Shown here: positions 26,055-35,542 of the stretch, piece after piece
Layout: every line of letters begins with the position of its first letter
How positions within the stretch are numbered: the stretch's first letter is position 1
NCBI RefSeq assembly: GCF_001570985.1
Contig: NZ_BCSS01000029.1
Span: forward strand, 1-42,102
DNA from: Janibacter limosus NBRC 16128
GTDB lineage: Bacteria; Actinomycetota; Actinomycetes; Actinomycetales; Dermatophilaceae
DNA length: 42,102 nt
Reading direction: 5' to 3'
Made by a program: the position numbers and the translations under genes
Notes under the pieces: model-generated
What the model was told of the DNA's origin: nothing
Databases searched by the model: none
The model's input: only the letters and a program-made list of their open reading frames with translations

Positions 26055-28736
26055 TCAGGTCAGGCTCCGCGCGTCGGTGTCGATGCGCCGGGTCGCCGGC
26101 GAGATCATGACCTCGGCCCCGATGACCGTCACGCCGCTCCCGTGGGCGATCACCGGGTTGAGCTCCACCGACGACAGCTCGAGGAAGTCGTCGGACATGA
26201 TCGACAAGCGGCCGAGGACGTCCTCGAGTGCGGCACGATCCACCGGTACCGCACCGTCGTACCCCATGAGCAGCGGCGACAGCTTGATCCCCTCGACGAT
26301 CTCGCGCACGTCGACGTCGGTGAGCGGCGGGATCCGGTAGGCGATGTCGTCGAGCAGCTTGGTCGGCGCGCCGGCGATGCTGAAGGAGACCACGGGACCA
26401 AAGAGCGGGTCCTCGATCGTGGACAGCACGGTGGAGACTCCGGGTCCGGCCATCCGCTGGACGACGAAGTAGTTGGCGTCCATCGGGGCCAGTCTCCGGT
26501 CGAGGGCTTCGAAGGCTGCCCGCACGGACTGCGCGTCGTGCAGGTCCACGCGGATGCCCTCGAGCATCGCCTGGCCCCGCACGAGCGGCGAGAGGGACTT
26601 GACGACCACGGGGTACCCGACGGCTTCCGCTGCCGCCACCGCCTCGTCGGCCGTGGCCGCCTCGTAGCGCGGCCAGACATCGATCCCATAGGCCCCGAGC
26701 AGCTCGCTCGCCTCGTCGCTGGTGAGGGCGCGCCCTTCCGGGTCCTCCTCGAGCACCCGGTCGAGCAGCGCGCGGGCCGCCCACCGGTCGATCCCGTCGC
26801 GTACCACGGTCTCGCCCTTGTCCTTGTCACGCCACTGCCCGTAGTCCGTCGCGGCGGCGAGCGCCCGGATGGCCTCCTCGGGCATGGCGTAGAGCGGCAC
26901 GGCCTGCCGGGGAGCATCGTCGGGGAAGTCGCCGGTCTCGTGGAGGAAGGCGGCGTCACCACCGTCGTCGACACCCCGCAGACCCAGCAGCGTCGCGACG
27001 CAAGGCTTGTCCGACCGTGAGGCCGCATGCCGCAGGGCCTCGACGACCTCTTGGTCGAGCGCCCCGACAGGAGGGATGAAGCAGACGATAACCGAGTCGA
27101 CCTGGTCGTCGGCGAAAGCGGCGTCCACCGCCGCCTGGAACTCGACGGCCGTGGCCTCTGTGGGTACGGCGACCGGGCCGTGGACGACCTCGAGCCCGCG
27201 CTCGTTGGCGTTGTCGGCGCACAACGCCGCGAGCTGGCTGGAGTTGCCGACGATGGCGACCCGGCGCCCCGCGGGGAGTGGCTGGTGTACGAGCAGCTGG
27301 GCGACGTCGAACATCTGGTGGACGTTTTCGCAGTGGATGACCCCGGCCTGCTCGAGCATGGCGTTGAAGGCATGCGGCTTGACCTTGGGCTTGCGCACCT
27401 TGTGGCCGGGGGGCGCCCCGTAGCTCGCCGAGGCGGGCTTGACGACGATGACCGGCTTGTTGGAGGCGAGGTGGCGCGCCACCCGGGAGAACTTGCGCGG
27501 GTTGCCCATGGACTCGAGATAGAGCCCGACCGCGCGCGTGCGCTCGTCCTCCACCCAGTACTGCATGAGGTCATTGCCGGACACGTCGACCCGGTTGCCC
27601 GCGGAGGCGAAGACCGAGATGCCGAGGTTTCGGCGGGCGGCGGAGTCGAGGTTGGCGATCGCCAGGGCACCGCTCTGGGAAAAGAGCCCGAGGAAGCCGG
27701 GCTTGGGGATGATCGAGGTCAAGGTCGCGTTGAGGGCGACCGCCGGATCGGTGTTGATCAGCCCGAAGGAGTTGGGTCCCAGGACCCGCATCCCGTGGTC
27801 GCGCGCGAGGCGCAAGACCTCCTGCTGCCGTCGGGCTCCCTCGTCGTCCACCTCGGCGAACCCGGAGGAGACGATGAGCAGGGTCCGCACCCCGGCCGCC
27901 GCGCACTCGACGACGACCCCGGTGACGCGGTCTGCAGGCACCGCGATGACGGCCAGGTCCACACCTCCGTCGATCTCGCCGATCGAGGCCACCGCCTGCA
28001 GCCCCAGGATCTCGTCTGCGTCGGGGTTGACCGCGTGCACCCTCCCGGTGAAACCGCCCTCGACGATCTGCTTGAGCATCTGGTGGCCGATGGCGCGCTC
28101 GCGTCGGCTGGCGCCGATCACCGCGACCGAGCCCGGGTGCAACATCGCCCGCACGCTCTGCGACTCCGCACGGTGCTCCCGCGCGAAGCGGACCGAGAGC
28201 GACTCCGCGGTCGGCTCGATGGCGAAGTGCAGTGTCACGACGCCGTCTTCGATCCGACGGCTCACCTGGTAGCCCGCGTCGGAGAAGACCGAGAGCATCT
28301 TGCGGTTGTGGGGCAGGACCTCGGCCTCGAACTCCTTGAGGTCGCCCGAATGGGCGATCGCCGCGAGGTGCTCGAGGAGGACGGAGCCGATCCCCTTGCC
28401 GTGGTAGTGGTCAGAGATGTTGAAGGCGACCTCGGCGCTGTGGTCGCTCACCCGGTCGTAGCGGCCGATCCCGATGATGTCGTCGCCGATCATGGCCACG
28501 AGAGCCATCCGGTCGTGGTAGTCGACCTCGGTGAAGCGCTTGATGTCGCGATCGCTGAGGGTGCGCATGGGAGCGAAGAAGCGCAGATAGATCGACTCGT
28601 CGGACTGACCGGCGTGGAATTTGCGGATCCCGTCGGCATCCGAGGGCTTGATCGGCCTCAGCCTGCAGACCGACCCGTCCCGAAGGACGACATCAGCCTC
28701 AGCCAGCACCGGGTAGCCCGTGGGGAGCTCCGTCAT
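26055..28736 (-). CDS. GNAT acetyltransferase fused to a degenerate acyl-CoA synthetase (Pat-like)
   Basis: This 893-residue protein has an N-terminal GNAT domain at about 15-175 (acetyl-CoA loop YHGKGIGS, 111-118), a CoA-binding Rossmann domain from 202 (GSVAVIGASRRERAIGHQM), succinyl-CoA-ligase-like domains at about 320-660 and an ATP-grasp domain at about 665-893. Related Pat proteins acetylate lysines, for instance on acetyl-CoA synthetase. The synthetase half looks inactive: where active NDP-forming synthetases have SHTGxLAG this protein has PPGHKVRKPK around His445, and the ATP-grasp HKxDxGG motif is VRGQAMLEG (719-727). It therefore probably senses a ligand rather than making acetyl-CoA. 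The domain order is the Streptomyces PatA order as I recall it, with GNAT first. GAGG precedes the ATG. Confidence 0.88.
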   Translation of the reverse strand: MTELPTGYPVLAEADVVLRDGSVCRLRPIKPSDADGIRKFHAGQSDESIYLRFFAPMRTLSDRDIKRFTEVDYHDRMALVAMIGDDIIGIGRYDRVSDHSAEVAFNISDHYHGKGIGSVLLEHLAAIAHSGDLKEFEAEVLPHNRKMLSVFSDAGYQVSRRIEDGVVTLHFAIEPTAESLSVRFAREHRAESQSVRAMLHPGSVAVIGASRRERAIGHQMLKQIVEGGFTGRVHAVNPDADEILGLQAVASIGEIDGGVDLAVIAVPADRVTGVVVECAAAGVRTLLIVSSGFAEVDDEGARRQQEVLRLARDHGMRVLGPNSFGLINTDPAVALNATLTSIIPKPGFLGLFSQSGALAIANLDSAARRNLGISVFASAGNRVDVSGNDLMQYWVEDERTRAVGLYLESMGNPRKFSRVARHLASNKPVIVVKPASASYGAPPGHKVRKPKVKPHAFNAMLEQAGVIHCENVHQMFDVAQLLVHQPLPAGRRVAIVGNSSQLAALCADNANERGLEVVHGPVAVPTEATAVEFQAAVDAAFADDQVDSVIVCFIPPVGALDQEVVEALRHAASRSDKPCVATLLGLRGVDDGGDAAFLHETGDFPDDAPRQAVPLYAMPEEAIRALAAATDYGQWRDKDKGETVVRDGIDRWAARALLDRVLEEDPEGRALTSDEASELLGAYGIDVWPRYEAATADEAVAAAEAVGYPVVVKSLSPLVRGQAMLEGIRVDLHDAQSVRAAFEALDRRLAPMDANYFVVQRMAGPGVSTVLSTIEDPLFGPVVSFSIAGAPTKLLDDIAYRIPPLTDVDVREIVEGIKLSPLLMGYDGAVPVDRAALEDVLGRLSIMSDDFLELSSVELNPVIAHGSGVTVIGAEVMISPATRRIDTDARSLT

Positions 28737-28781
28737 GTCCTCAATCCTGCCACGGCCGGCTGGTCAGCACGTCGGTGACGC

Positions 28782-28804
28782 CACGTGTGTCGGTACCGCA
28801 CGTG
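28782..28804. promoter_or_regulatory. Paired CACGTG palindromes in the parC divergent promoter region
   Basis: CACGTG (28782-28787), CGGTACCG (28791-28798) and CACGTG (28799-28804) lie within 23 bases in the 132-base gap between the GNAT/synthetase gene and parC. The cluster of palindromes suggests an operator, but no regulator is identifiable. Confidence 0.3.
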
Positions 28805-28868
28805 ACGGGGCGCAGGGGTGAGGATGGGTGGGCTCGAGCACCGTTCCCACGAGGAGTCACCAGCCAGC

Positions 28869-31307
28869 ATGGCCCGCCGCACCGCAGCAGCTTCTCCCCC
28901 GCCCGACGCCCCGGAGCGGATCGTCGACATCGACGTCGCGGACGAGATGCGCAACGCCTTCCTCGAGTACAGCTACTCGGTGATCCACGCGCGCGCCCTG
29001 CCCGACGCCCGCGACGGACTCAAGCCGGTCCACCGCCGGATCCTGTACTCGATGAGCGAGATGGGGCTGCGCCCTGAGCGCGGCCACGTCAAGTCCTCCC
29101 GCGTCGTCGGCGAGGTCATGGGCAAGTACCACCCGCACGGCGACACGGCAATCTACGACGCCCTCGTGCGTCTGGCCCAGCCCTTCTCGATGCGACTGCC
29201 GCTCGTCGACGGTCACGGCAACTTCGGCTCGCTCGACGACGGTCCGGCCGCGAGCCGCTACACCGAGGCGCGGATGGCCCCGGCCGCGCTGCTCATGGTG
29301 ACCGGGCTCGACGAGGACACCGTCCCCTTCGTCCCCAACTACGACGACCAGCTCCTCCAGCCGGAGGTCCTCCCTTCGGCCTATCCCAACCTCCTGGTCA
29401 ACGGCACGACCGGTATCGCCGTCGGCATGGCGACCAACATGCCGCCGCACAACCTCGTCGAGGTCATCGGCGCTGCCCGTCACCTGCTGACCCACCCGGA
29501 CGCCAGCCTGGACGACCTGATGAAGTTCGTGCCCGGCCCCGACCTGCCCGGTGGCGGGCGGATCGTCGGTCTCGACGGGATCCGCGATGCCTATCTCACC
29601 GGTCGCGGCAGCTTCCGCACCCGCGCGACCACGCGGATCGACAAGGTCTCCCCGCGCCGTCAGGGGATCATCGTCACCGAGCTGCCCTACCTCGTCGGCC
29701 CCGAGAAGGTCATCGAAAAGATCAAGGACGCCGTGCAGTCCAAGAAGCTGCAGGGCATCGCCGACGTCAAGGACCTCACGGACCGCGAGTCCGGCATGCA
29801 GCTGGTCATCGAGATCAAGAACGGCTTCAACCCCGAGGCGGTCCTCGACAAGCTGTACAAGCTCACCCCGATGGAGGACTCCTTCTCCATCAACAACGTG
29901 GCGCTCGTCGAGGGCCAGCCGCGCACGATGGGGCTCAAGGAGCTGCTCACGGTCTACGTCGACTTCCGACGTGACGTCGTGCGGCGGCGCACCGAGTACC
30001 GCCTGGCCAAGCGTCGTGAGCGCCTGCACCTGGTCGAGGGACTGCTCATCGCGATCGTCGACATCGACGAGGTCATCCAGGTCATCCGCACCAGCGATGA
30101 CGCCAACATCGCGCGCGAGCGCCTGCGAGAGGTCTTCGACCTGTCCGAGCCGCAGGCGACCTACATCCTCGACCTGCAGCTGCGCCGCCTGACCAAGTTC
30201 TCCCGGATCGAGCTCGAGAAGGAGCAGAGTGATCTGCTCGAGCAGATCACTGCGCTCGAGGAGATCCTCGGCGACGACAAGGTCCTCACCCGACTCATCT
30301 CCACGGAGCTGGCCGATGTCGCCAAGCGGCACGGCGACCCGCGACGCACGGTGCTGCTGGAGTCTGCGGGCCAGGCAGCCGCAGCGAGCACGCCGCTCGA
30401 GGTCGCCGACGACCCGTGCTGGGTGCTGCTGTCGAGCACCGGGCTGCTGGCTCGTACCAGCGACGCAGAACCGCTGAGCACCGATGGCGGCCGGGCCAAG
30501 CACGACGCCATCGTGGCCGCGGTGCGCACCACCGCTCGGGGTGAGGTCGCGGTCGTGACCTCCGCCGGTCGGATGGTGCGTCTGGGAGCCCTCGAGCTGC
30601 CCGGCCTGCCGCCGTCCAACGGCGCGCCCAATCTCTCCGGTGGGGCGCCGCTCGCGGCCTATGTCGACCTGCCGGGCGGTGAGACGCCGCTGACCCTGAT
30701 GAGCCTGTCGACTGACTCCCCCGGCCTGGCTCTCGGCACCGCCCACGGCGTCGTCAAGCGCGTGAGCACCGACTACCCCAAGGGCAGCTCCTGGGAGGCC
30801 ATCTCCCTCAAGGACGGTGACCGCGTCGTGGGAGCCGTCGAGCTGTCCACGGGCGAGGAGGAACTGGTCTTCGTCACCGACCACGCCAGCCTGCTGCACT
30901 TCTCCGCCGGTGACGTGCGGCCGCAGGGCCGCTCAGGTGGTGGCATCGCGGGGATCCGACTGACGGACGGGGCGCAGGTGATCTTCTTCGGCGCCGCCAA
31001 CCTCAACTTCGACAACATCGTCGTGACCGTGTCGGGTTCCTCCGACGCGCTGCCCGGGACCGACACCGGCGCATGGAAGGTCACCTCCTTCGACGAGTAC
31101 CCGAGCAAGGGCCGCGCGACCGCTGGCATGCGCGCCCACCGCTTCCTCAAGGGCGAGGACGGACTGCTCCTGGCCTGGGTCGGCCGGGCCAATGCCCGGG
31201 CCTCCCAGCCCAACGGCGTCCCGGTCAACCTGCCCGAGGCCGACGGTCGTCGCGACGGCTCCGGCACGCCCGCCGCCGCTGTCATCGGCGGTATCGGCTC
31301 GCTCTGA
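28869..31307 (+). CDS. parC: DNA topoisomerase IV subunit A
   Basis: This 812-residue type IIA topoisomerase subunit cleaves and rejoins DNA with ParE to decatenate chromosomes. The active-site Tyr131 is in [10 protein letters not shown]. The quinolone region is [12 protein letters not shown], with Thr93 where E. coli GyrA has Ser83 and Asp97 retained. The C-terminal beta-pinwheel has [10 protein letters not shown] where GyrA has the QRRGGKG box. That degenerate box, plus the nearby second GyrB-like gene, favours ParC over GyrA. I chose ATG 28869 ([23 protein letters not shown]); GAGGAG lies 12 bases upstream, a long spacing, and GTG 28818 is a less likely alternative. A 25-bp hairpin terminator follows. 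Confidence 0.93.
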   Translation: MARRTAAASPPPDAPERIVDIDVADEMRNAFLEYSYSVIHARALPDARDGLKPVHRRILYSMSEMGLRPERGHVKSSRVVGEVMGKYHPHGDTAIYDALVRLAQPFSMRLPLVDGHGNFGSLDDGPAASRYTEARMAPAALLMVTGLDEDTVPFVPNYDDQLLQPEVLPSAYPNLLVNGTTGIAVGMATNMPPHNLVEVIGAARHLLTHPDASLDDLMKFVPGPDLPGGGRIVGLDGIRDAYLTGRGSFRTRATTRIDKVSPRRQGIIVTELPYLVGPEKVIEKIKDAVQSKKLQGIADVKDLTDRESGMQLVIEIKNGFNPEAVLDKLYKLTPMEDSFSINNVALVEGQPRTMGLKELLTVYVDFRRDVVRRRTEYRLAKRRERLHLVEGLLIAIVDIDEVIQVIRTSDDANIARERLREVFDLSEPQATYILDLQLRRLTKFSRIELEKEQSDLLEQITALEEILGDDKVLTRLISTELADVAKRHGDPRRTVLLESAGQAAAASTPLEVADDPCWVLLSSTGLLARTSDAEPLSTDGGRAKHDAIVAAVRTTARGEVAVVTSAGRMVRLGALELPGLPPSNGAPNLSGGAPLAAYVDLPGGETPLTLMSLSTDSPGLALGTAHGVVKRVSTDYPKGSSWEAISLKDGDRVVGAVELSTGEEELVFVTDHASLLHFSAGDVRPQGRSGGGIAGIRLTDGAQVIFFGAANLNFDNIVVTVSGSSDALPGTDTGAWKVTSFDEYPSKGRATAGMRAHRFLKGEDGLLLAWVGRANARASQPNGVPVNLPEADGRRDGSGTPAAAVIGGIGSL

Positions 31308-31313
31308 CAGTCC

Positions 31314-31367
31314 GCATGACGAAGGGGGTGGAGCCGGCAAACGCCGGCTCCACCCCCTTCGTCATGC
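31314..31367. terminator. Bidirectional terminator, 25-bp perfect stem
   Basis: Arms 31314-31338 and 31343-31367 are exact reverse complements around an AAAC loop. It sits 6 bases after the parC stop and 4 bases from the end of the convergent permease gene, so it can serve both strands. There is no U-tract. Confidence 0.92.
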
Positions 31368-31371
31368 CCGG

Positions 31372-32817
31372 TCAGTTGTGGTCAATGTGCTCCGGGTCGC
31401 GCATGTACGTCTTCTTGGCGTAGAGCGCCCGGTTGAGGAACCAGGTGATCGCCCACAAGACGATGCCCAGGACGAGCAGGCCGCCACCGATGACGTACTG
31501 CTGCTGCTGGTCCTCGCTGCGGGCCCACGGCCCGACGAGGAAGGCGCAGCACAGTGCCGCGATGATCGGCAGGATGGTCGGCGCCCTGAAGTGCTGACGA
31601 TCCACGTGGTCACGACGCAGCACGAGGACCGCGACGTTGACGACAGTGAAGACCGCGAGCAGCAGCAGCGCCGTGGTGCCGCCCAGGAGCGACACCACCT
31701 CCGACTCGCCGTCGAGGACGACATAGGTGATCAGTCCGAAGGAGATGAGCGTCGTGAAGATGATCGCGACCCACGGCGTCTGCCGGGTCTTGTGCACGGC
31801 TCCCAGACCGGGGGGCAGGACCTCCTGACGGGACATGCCGTAGACGAGACGCGAGGCCATGAGCATGTTGATCAGGGCCGAGTTGGCGACGGCGAACATC
31901 CCGATGAAGGGGAAGATCTTGTCAAAGGGCAACCCGGGCGCACCCGCGGCGACGACCTGCGTCAGCGCAGACGGTTTGTCCGGATCGATCAGGCTGCCCA
32001 CCGGGACGAGCGCGACCGCGGTGATGGACACGAGGATGTAGATGACACCCGTGATACCCAGACCGGTCAGCATGACCTTGGGGAAGATCTTCGACGGCTC
32101 CTTGGTCTCCTCGGCCATGTTGACCGAGTCCTCGAAGCCGACCATCGCGAAGAAGGCCAACGAGGTCGCCATCGTGATCGCGAAGAAGGTGCCCTTGCCG
32201 CTCGGGCTGTCGAAGATGATGACGCGAGAGAAGTCCGCCCGGCCCTGGGTGACGGCGAAGAGGCCGATGAAGATGATCATCAGCAGGCCCGAGAGCTCGA
32301 CCAGGGTGAGCACGACATTGGCCTTGACGCTCTCGCCCACGCCGCGGAAGTTGATCGCGGCGATGACCGCCATGAAGGCCAGGGCGACGAAGAGCAGCTG
32401 CGTCGAGCCGTCCGCCCACTCCAGCTGGAGACCATCGCGCAGGAATTCGGCGAAGGCACTCGAGGCCGTCGACGCCGACGTGATGCCCGAGCACATGACG
32501 ATGAAGGCGGTGATGAAGGTGATGAAGTGCACGCCGAAGGCCTTGTGCACGAAGGTCGCTGCGCCACCCGCCTTGGGGTACTTCGTGACCAGCTCCAGGT
32601 AGGAGAAGGCCGTCATCGTGGCCACGATGAAGGCGACGAGGAAGGGAGCCCACGCCGCACCGCCGACCTCGGCCGCGACCTTGCCGGTCAGTGCGTAGAC
32701 ACCGGTGCCGAGGATGTCGCCGACGATGAAGAGGAGCAGGAGCTTGGGCCCCAGGACCCTCTTGAGCTCGGTCGAGTCCTCACCCGTGGTGTGGTCCGAG
32801 GTGGCGACATCGGACAT
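31372..32817 (-). CDS. APC-family amino-acid permease
   Basis: This 481-residue inner-membrane transporter has about 12 helices. Near the N-terminus is LLLLFIVGDILGTGVYALTGKVAAEVGG, the unwound first helix with the G-x-G pattern of APC transporters. The cytoplasmic loop GFEDSVNMAEETKEPSKIFPKVML at about 225-250 is characteristic of amino-acid/polyamine members, and the cationic amino-acid transporter branch seems closest. A strong ribosome site AGGAGG lies 5 bases before the ATG at 32817. It has no operon partner, sitting between parE and parC, which suggests insertion into an ancestral topoisomerase locus. Substrate unknown. Confidence 0.9.
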   Translation of the reverse strand: MSDVATSDHTTGEDSTELKRVLGPKLLLLFIVGDILGTGVYALTGKVAAEVGGAAWAPFLVAFIVATMTAFSYLELVTKYPKAGGAATFVHKAFGVHFITFITAFIVMCSGITSASTASSAFAEFLRDGLQLEWADGSTQLLFVALAFMAVIAAINFRGVGESVKANVVLTLVELSGLLMIIFIGLFAVTQGRADFSRVIIFDSPSGKGTFFAITMATSLAFFAMVGFEDSVNMAEETKEPSKIFPKVMLTGLGITGVIYILVSITAVALVPVGSLIDPDKPSALTQVVAAGAPGLPFDKIFPFIGMFAVANSALINMLMASRLVYGMSRQEVLPPGLGAVHKTRQTPWVAIIFTTLISFGLITYVVLDGESEVVSLLGGTTALLLLAVFTVVNVAVLVLRRDHVDRQHFRAPTILPIIAALCCAFLVGPWARSEDQQQQYVIGGGLLVLGIVLWAITWFLNRALYAKKTYMRDPEHIDHN

Positions 32818-32949
32818 GAGTCCTCCTGAGTCTGCGGCGCGCCCGGCGCGCACCGATCCACATACCGTGACCCACGCCACCGTCGCGCGCAACTGCATCG
32901 GCTGCGACGCGCCGACGGCTGCGCGAATTGTGACGGCGGGTGGGGCCGA

Positions 32950-35088
32950 TCAGGCGTCGATCCGCTCCCGATCGAGCTGGTCGGCCGAGGAGACGATGAA
33001 CTCGCGACGAGGGTCGACGTCCTTGCCCATGAGCAGCTCGAAGATCTCCTCGGCAGCCTCGAGATCCGCGGTGGTGACGCGACGCAGCATGCGGTGGCGG
33101 GGGTCCATCGTCGTCTCGGCCAGCTGGTCGGCGTCCATCTCGCCCAGACCCTTGTAGCGCTGGATCGGCTGCTTGATGTTCTTGCCGCGCGAGCTCAGCG
33201 AGGACAACTTCTTGCGCATCTCTGCCTCGGAGTAGGTGTAGATCAACTCGTTCTTCTTCGACCCGGGGTTGATGACCTCGATCCGGTGCAGCGGCGGGAC
33301 CGCCGCGTAGACCTTGCCGGCCTCGACGAGTGGGCGCATGTAGCGGAAGAAGAGCGTGAGCAGCAGGGTGCGGATGTGGGCGCCGTCGACATCGGCGTCG
33401 GTCATGATGATGATCTTGCCGTAGCGGGCGACATCGACGTCGAAGCTGCGCCCGGAGCCCGCACCGATGACCTGGATGATCGAGGCGCACTCAGCATTTT
33501 TGAGCATGTCGCCGACTGCGGCCTTTTGCACGTTGAGGATCTTGCCGCGGATCGGCAGCAGCGCCTGGAACTCGCTGTTGCGGGCCTCCTTGGCCGTGCC
33601 CATGGCCGAGTCGCCCTCCACGATGAAGAGCTCGGTCTTGTCCACGTCGGTGCTGCGGCAGTCGCGCAGCTTCGGCGGGAGCGAGGACGTCTCCAGGGCG
33701 TTCTTGCGGCGCTGGGTCTCCTTGTGCAGCCGCGCGGAGATGCGCGACTTCATCTCGGCCACGACCTTCTCCAGCAGCTGGGCAGCCATCTGCTTGTCGC
33801 CGCGCTTGGTCGAGGTGAGCAGCGAGGTCAGCTCCGTCTCCACGACCTTGCTGACGATGGCGCGCACGGCGTTGGTGCCGAGCACCTCCTTGGTCTGCCC
33901 CTCGAACTGCGGCTCGGCCAGCCGGACGGTGACGACGGCGGTCATGCCGGCGAGGACATCGTCCTTGTCGACCTTGTCGTTGCCGATCTTGAGCTTGCGG
34001 GCGTTGGACTCCAGCTGCTTGCGGAAGACCTTGAGCAGGGCCTGCTCGAAGCCTGCGACGTGGGTGCCGCCCTTGGGTGTGGCGATGATGTTGACGAAGG
34101 CGGACAGCTTGGTGTCATAGCCGGTCCCCCACCGCAGCGCGATGTCCACCCCGCACTCACGCTCGACGTCGGTCGGGGTCATGTGGCCCTTGGCATCGAG
34201 AACGGGGACGGTCTCGGTGAAGGTCCCGGTGCCCTCGAGACGCCACACGTCCGTGACGGGCGCATCCGGAGCGAGGAACTCGACGAACTCGCTGATCCCA
34301 CCGTCATGGTGGAAGACCTCCTCGATCGCCTCGTCCTCACGCTCGTCGCGCACGACGAGGGTCAGGCCGGGCACCAGGAAGGAGGTCTGCCGGGCGCGGG
34401 CAGCCAAGGCCTCACGGTCGACCCCAGCGCCCTTCAGGAAGATCTGCGGGTCGGCCCAGTAGCGCACCCGCGTGCCGGTCACACCGCGCTTGGTCTTGCC
34501 GATGACTGCCAACTCGCTGCCCTTGTCATAGGGGCTGAAGTCGTTGTCAGGAGAGATCTCCCCCTTCGCCCCCGCGACATCGGAAAAGGTGCCGGGTTCG
34601 CCGCGACGGAAGCTCATCGCGTAGGTCTTGCCCGCGCGGTCGACCTCGACGTCCAAGCGGGAGGAGAGCGCATTGACCACGGAGGCACCCACGCCGTGGA
34701 GTCCACCGGAGGCCGTGTAGGAGCCGCCGCCGAACTTCCCCCCGGCGTGGAGCTTGGTGTAGACGACCTCGACGCCGGTCAGGCCCGTGCGCGGCTCGAT
34801 GTCGACGGGGATCCCGCGGCCGTTGTCGCGCACCTCGACGGAGTCGTCCGCGTGCAGCACGATCTCGATCCGGTCACCGTGGCCGCCGAGGGCCTCGTCG
34901 ACCGCGTTGTCGATGATCTCCCACATGCAGTGCATGAGTCCGCGCTGGTCGGTGGAGCCGATGTACATGCCTGGGCGCTTGCGGACGGCCTCGAGCCCCT
35001 CGAGAACCTGCAGATGGTGCGCGGTGTAGTCCTGCGCCGTCTTGCTGCTCGCGGTCTTCTTGGCGGTGGTGGTGGCTGCCGGAGGCAC
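32950..35088 (-). CDS. parE: DNA topoisomerase IV subunit B
   Basis: This 712-residue ATPase subunit has the GHKL domain with EIIDNAVDEALGG (57-69, catalytic Glu57 and Mg ligand Asn61), DNGRGIPVD (88-96) and the ATP lid GGLHGVGASVVNALS (128-142). The transducer domain follows, then TOPRIM with LFIVEGDSAMG and TDADVDGAHIRTLLL, and a C-terminus RYKGLGEMDADQLAETTMDP. I chose GTG at 35088, giving PPAATTTAKK before QDYTAHHLQVLEGLEAVRKRPGMYIG; the ribosome site is weak. A TAGCCT -10-like box lies about 40 bases upstream. It partners with parC, 1.6 kb away in the opposite orientation. Confidence 0.94.
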   Translation of the reverse strand: MPPAATTTAKKTASSKTAQDYTAHHLQVLEGLEAVRKRPGMYIGSTDQRGLMHCMWEIIDNAVDEALGGHGDRIEIVLHADDSVEVRDNGRGIPVDIEPRTGLTGVEVVYTKLHAGGKFGGGSYTASGGLHGVGASVVNALSSRLDVEVDRAGKTYAMSFRRGEPGTFSDVAGAKGEISPDNDFSPYDKGSELAVIGKTKRGVTGTRVRYWADPQIFLKGAGVDREALAARARQTSFLVPGLTLVVRDEREDEAIEEVFHHDGGISEFVEFLAPDAPVTDVWRLEGTGTFTETVPVLDAKGHMTPTDVERECGVDIALRWGTGYDTKLSAFVNIIATPKGGTHVAGFEQALLKVFRKQLESNARKLKIGNDKVDKDDVLAGMTAVVTVRLAEPQFEGQTKEVLGTNAVRAIVSKVVETELTSLLTSTKRGDKQMAAQLLEKVVAEMKSRISARLHKETQRRKNALETSSLPPKLRDCRSTDVDKTELFIVEGDSAMGTAKEARNSEFQALLPIRGKILNVQKAAVGDMLKNAECASIIQVIGAGSGRSFDVDVARYGKIIIMTDADVDGAHIRTLLLTLFFRYMRPLVEAGKVYAAVPPLHRIEVINPGSKKNELIYTYSEAEMRKKLSSLSSRGKNIKQPIQRYKGLGEMDADQLAETTMDPRHRMLRRVTTADLEAAEEIFELLMGKDVDPRREFIVSSADQLDRERIDA

Positions 35089-35304
35089 GAAGGGGGCCTG
35101 CCTTGTCGGTCGTCGGGTGGGACCACTGCAGGCTAGTCCGCAGGCCGGACAGCGCTGGGGAGGTGCCCGCTCGTGGTGTCGCGGACCGCGCCGGGGATGT
35201 GCCATCGGTCACGCCACGCGGAAAGGATGCTCCCCGGGAAGCCTTTCGCATGTTTGACTGTTGTCTCGGACGTCCACGGAAATCAGCATGAAATGAGGCA
35301 ACAC
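35089..35304. promoter_or_regulatory. Divergent region between parE and the DUF7455 gene
   Basis: These 216 bases must hold the promoters of both genes. On the plus strand TTGACT occurs near 35252, but no good -10 follows at 17 bases. On the minus strand TAGCCT near 35131 is a possible parE -10. I see no RNA gene or riboswitch. Confidence 0.35.
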
Positions 35305-35529
35305 GTGAACGCGACCCTGGTAAGCCCCATGACCGCAGCCGACCGCTGCGACCGCTGCGGAGCCAAGGCCTACGTGCGTGCCCGCCTCCACGCGGGCGGC
35401 GAGCTGCTCTTCTGCGCCCACCACGGGCGAGAGCACATCCCGGCACTGAAGGATCTGGCAGAGATCGACGACGACACGAGTCGTCTCGACGAGAGCACGA
35501 CGCCGTCGGCGCCGGTCGAAGAGCGCTGA
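35305..35529 (+). CDS. Small DUF7455-type zinc protein
   Basis: This 74-residue protein has Cys15, Cys18 (RCDRCG), Cys37 and His39/His40 (FCAHHGREH), a probable zinc site. The core TAADRCDRCGAKAYVRARLHAGGELLFCAHHGREH matches the actinobacterial family I know as DUF7455, encoded near sigA or a GyrB/ParE gene. I chose GTG at 35305 because GAGG lies about 6 bases upstream and the product MNATLVSPMTAADRCD has the usual length; ATG 35293 is possible. Function unknown; the conserved linkage to topoisomerase or sigma-factor genes suggests a transcription-related role, which is inference. Confidence 0.82.
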   Translation: MNATLVSPMTAADRCDRCGAKAYVRARLHAGGELLFCAHHGREHIPALKDLAEIDDDTSRLDESTTPSAPVEER

Positions 35530-35542
35530 GCGGCACCAGCGC

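Noticed and set aside
28818-28868. An N-terminal extension of ParC from GTG 28818
   Set aside because: No ribosome site, and the residues MRMGGLEHRSHEESPAS do not match family N-termini; a GAGGAG lies ahead of the ATG at 28869 instead.
28869-31307. GyrA in place of ParC
   Set aside because: The GyrA box is degenerate (QGRSGGG), no oriC genes (dnaA, dnaN, recF) are near, and a second GyrB-like gene is close by. ParC is preferred, though names in Actinobacteria are not always consistent.
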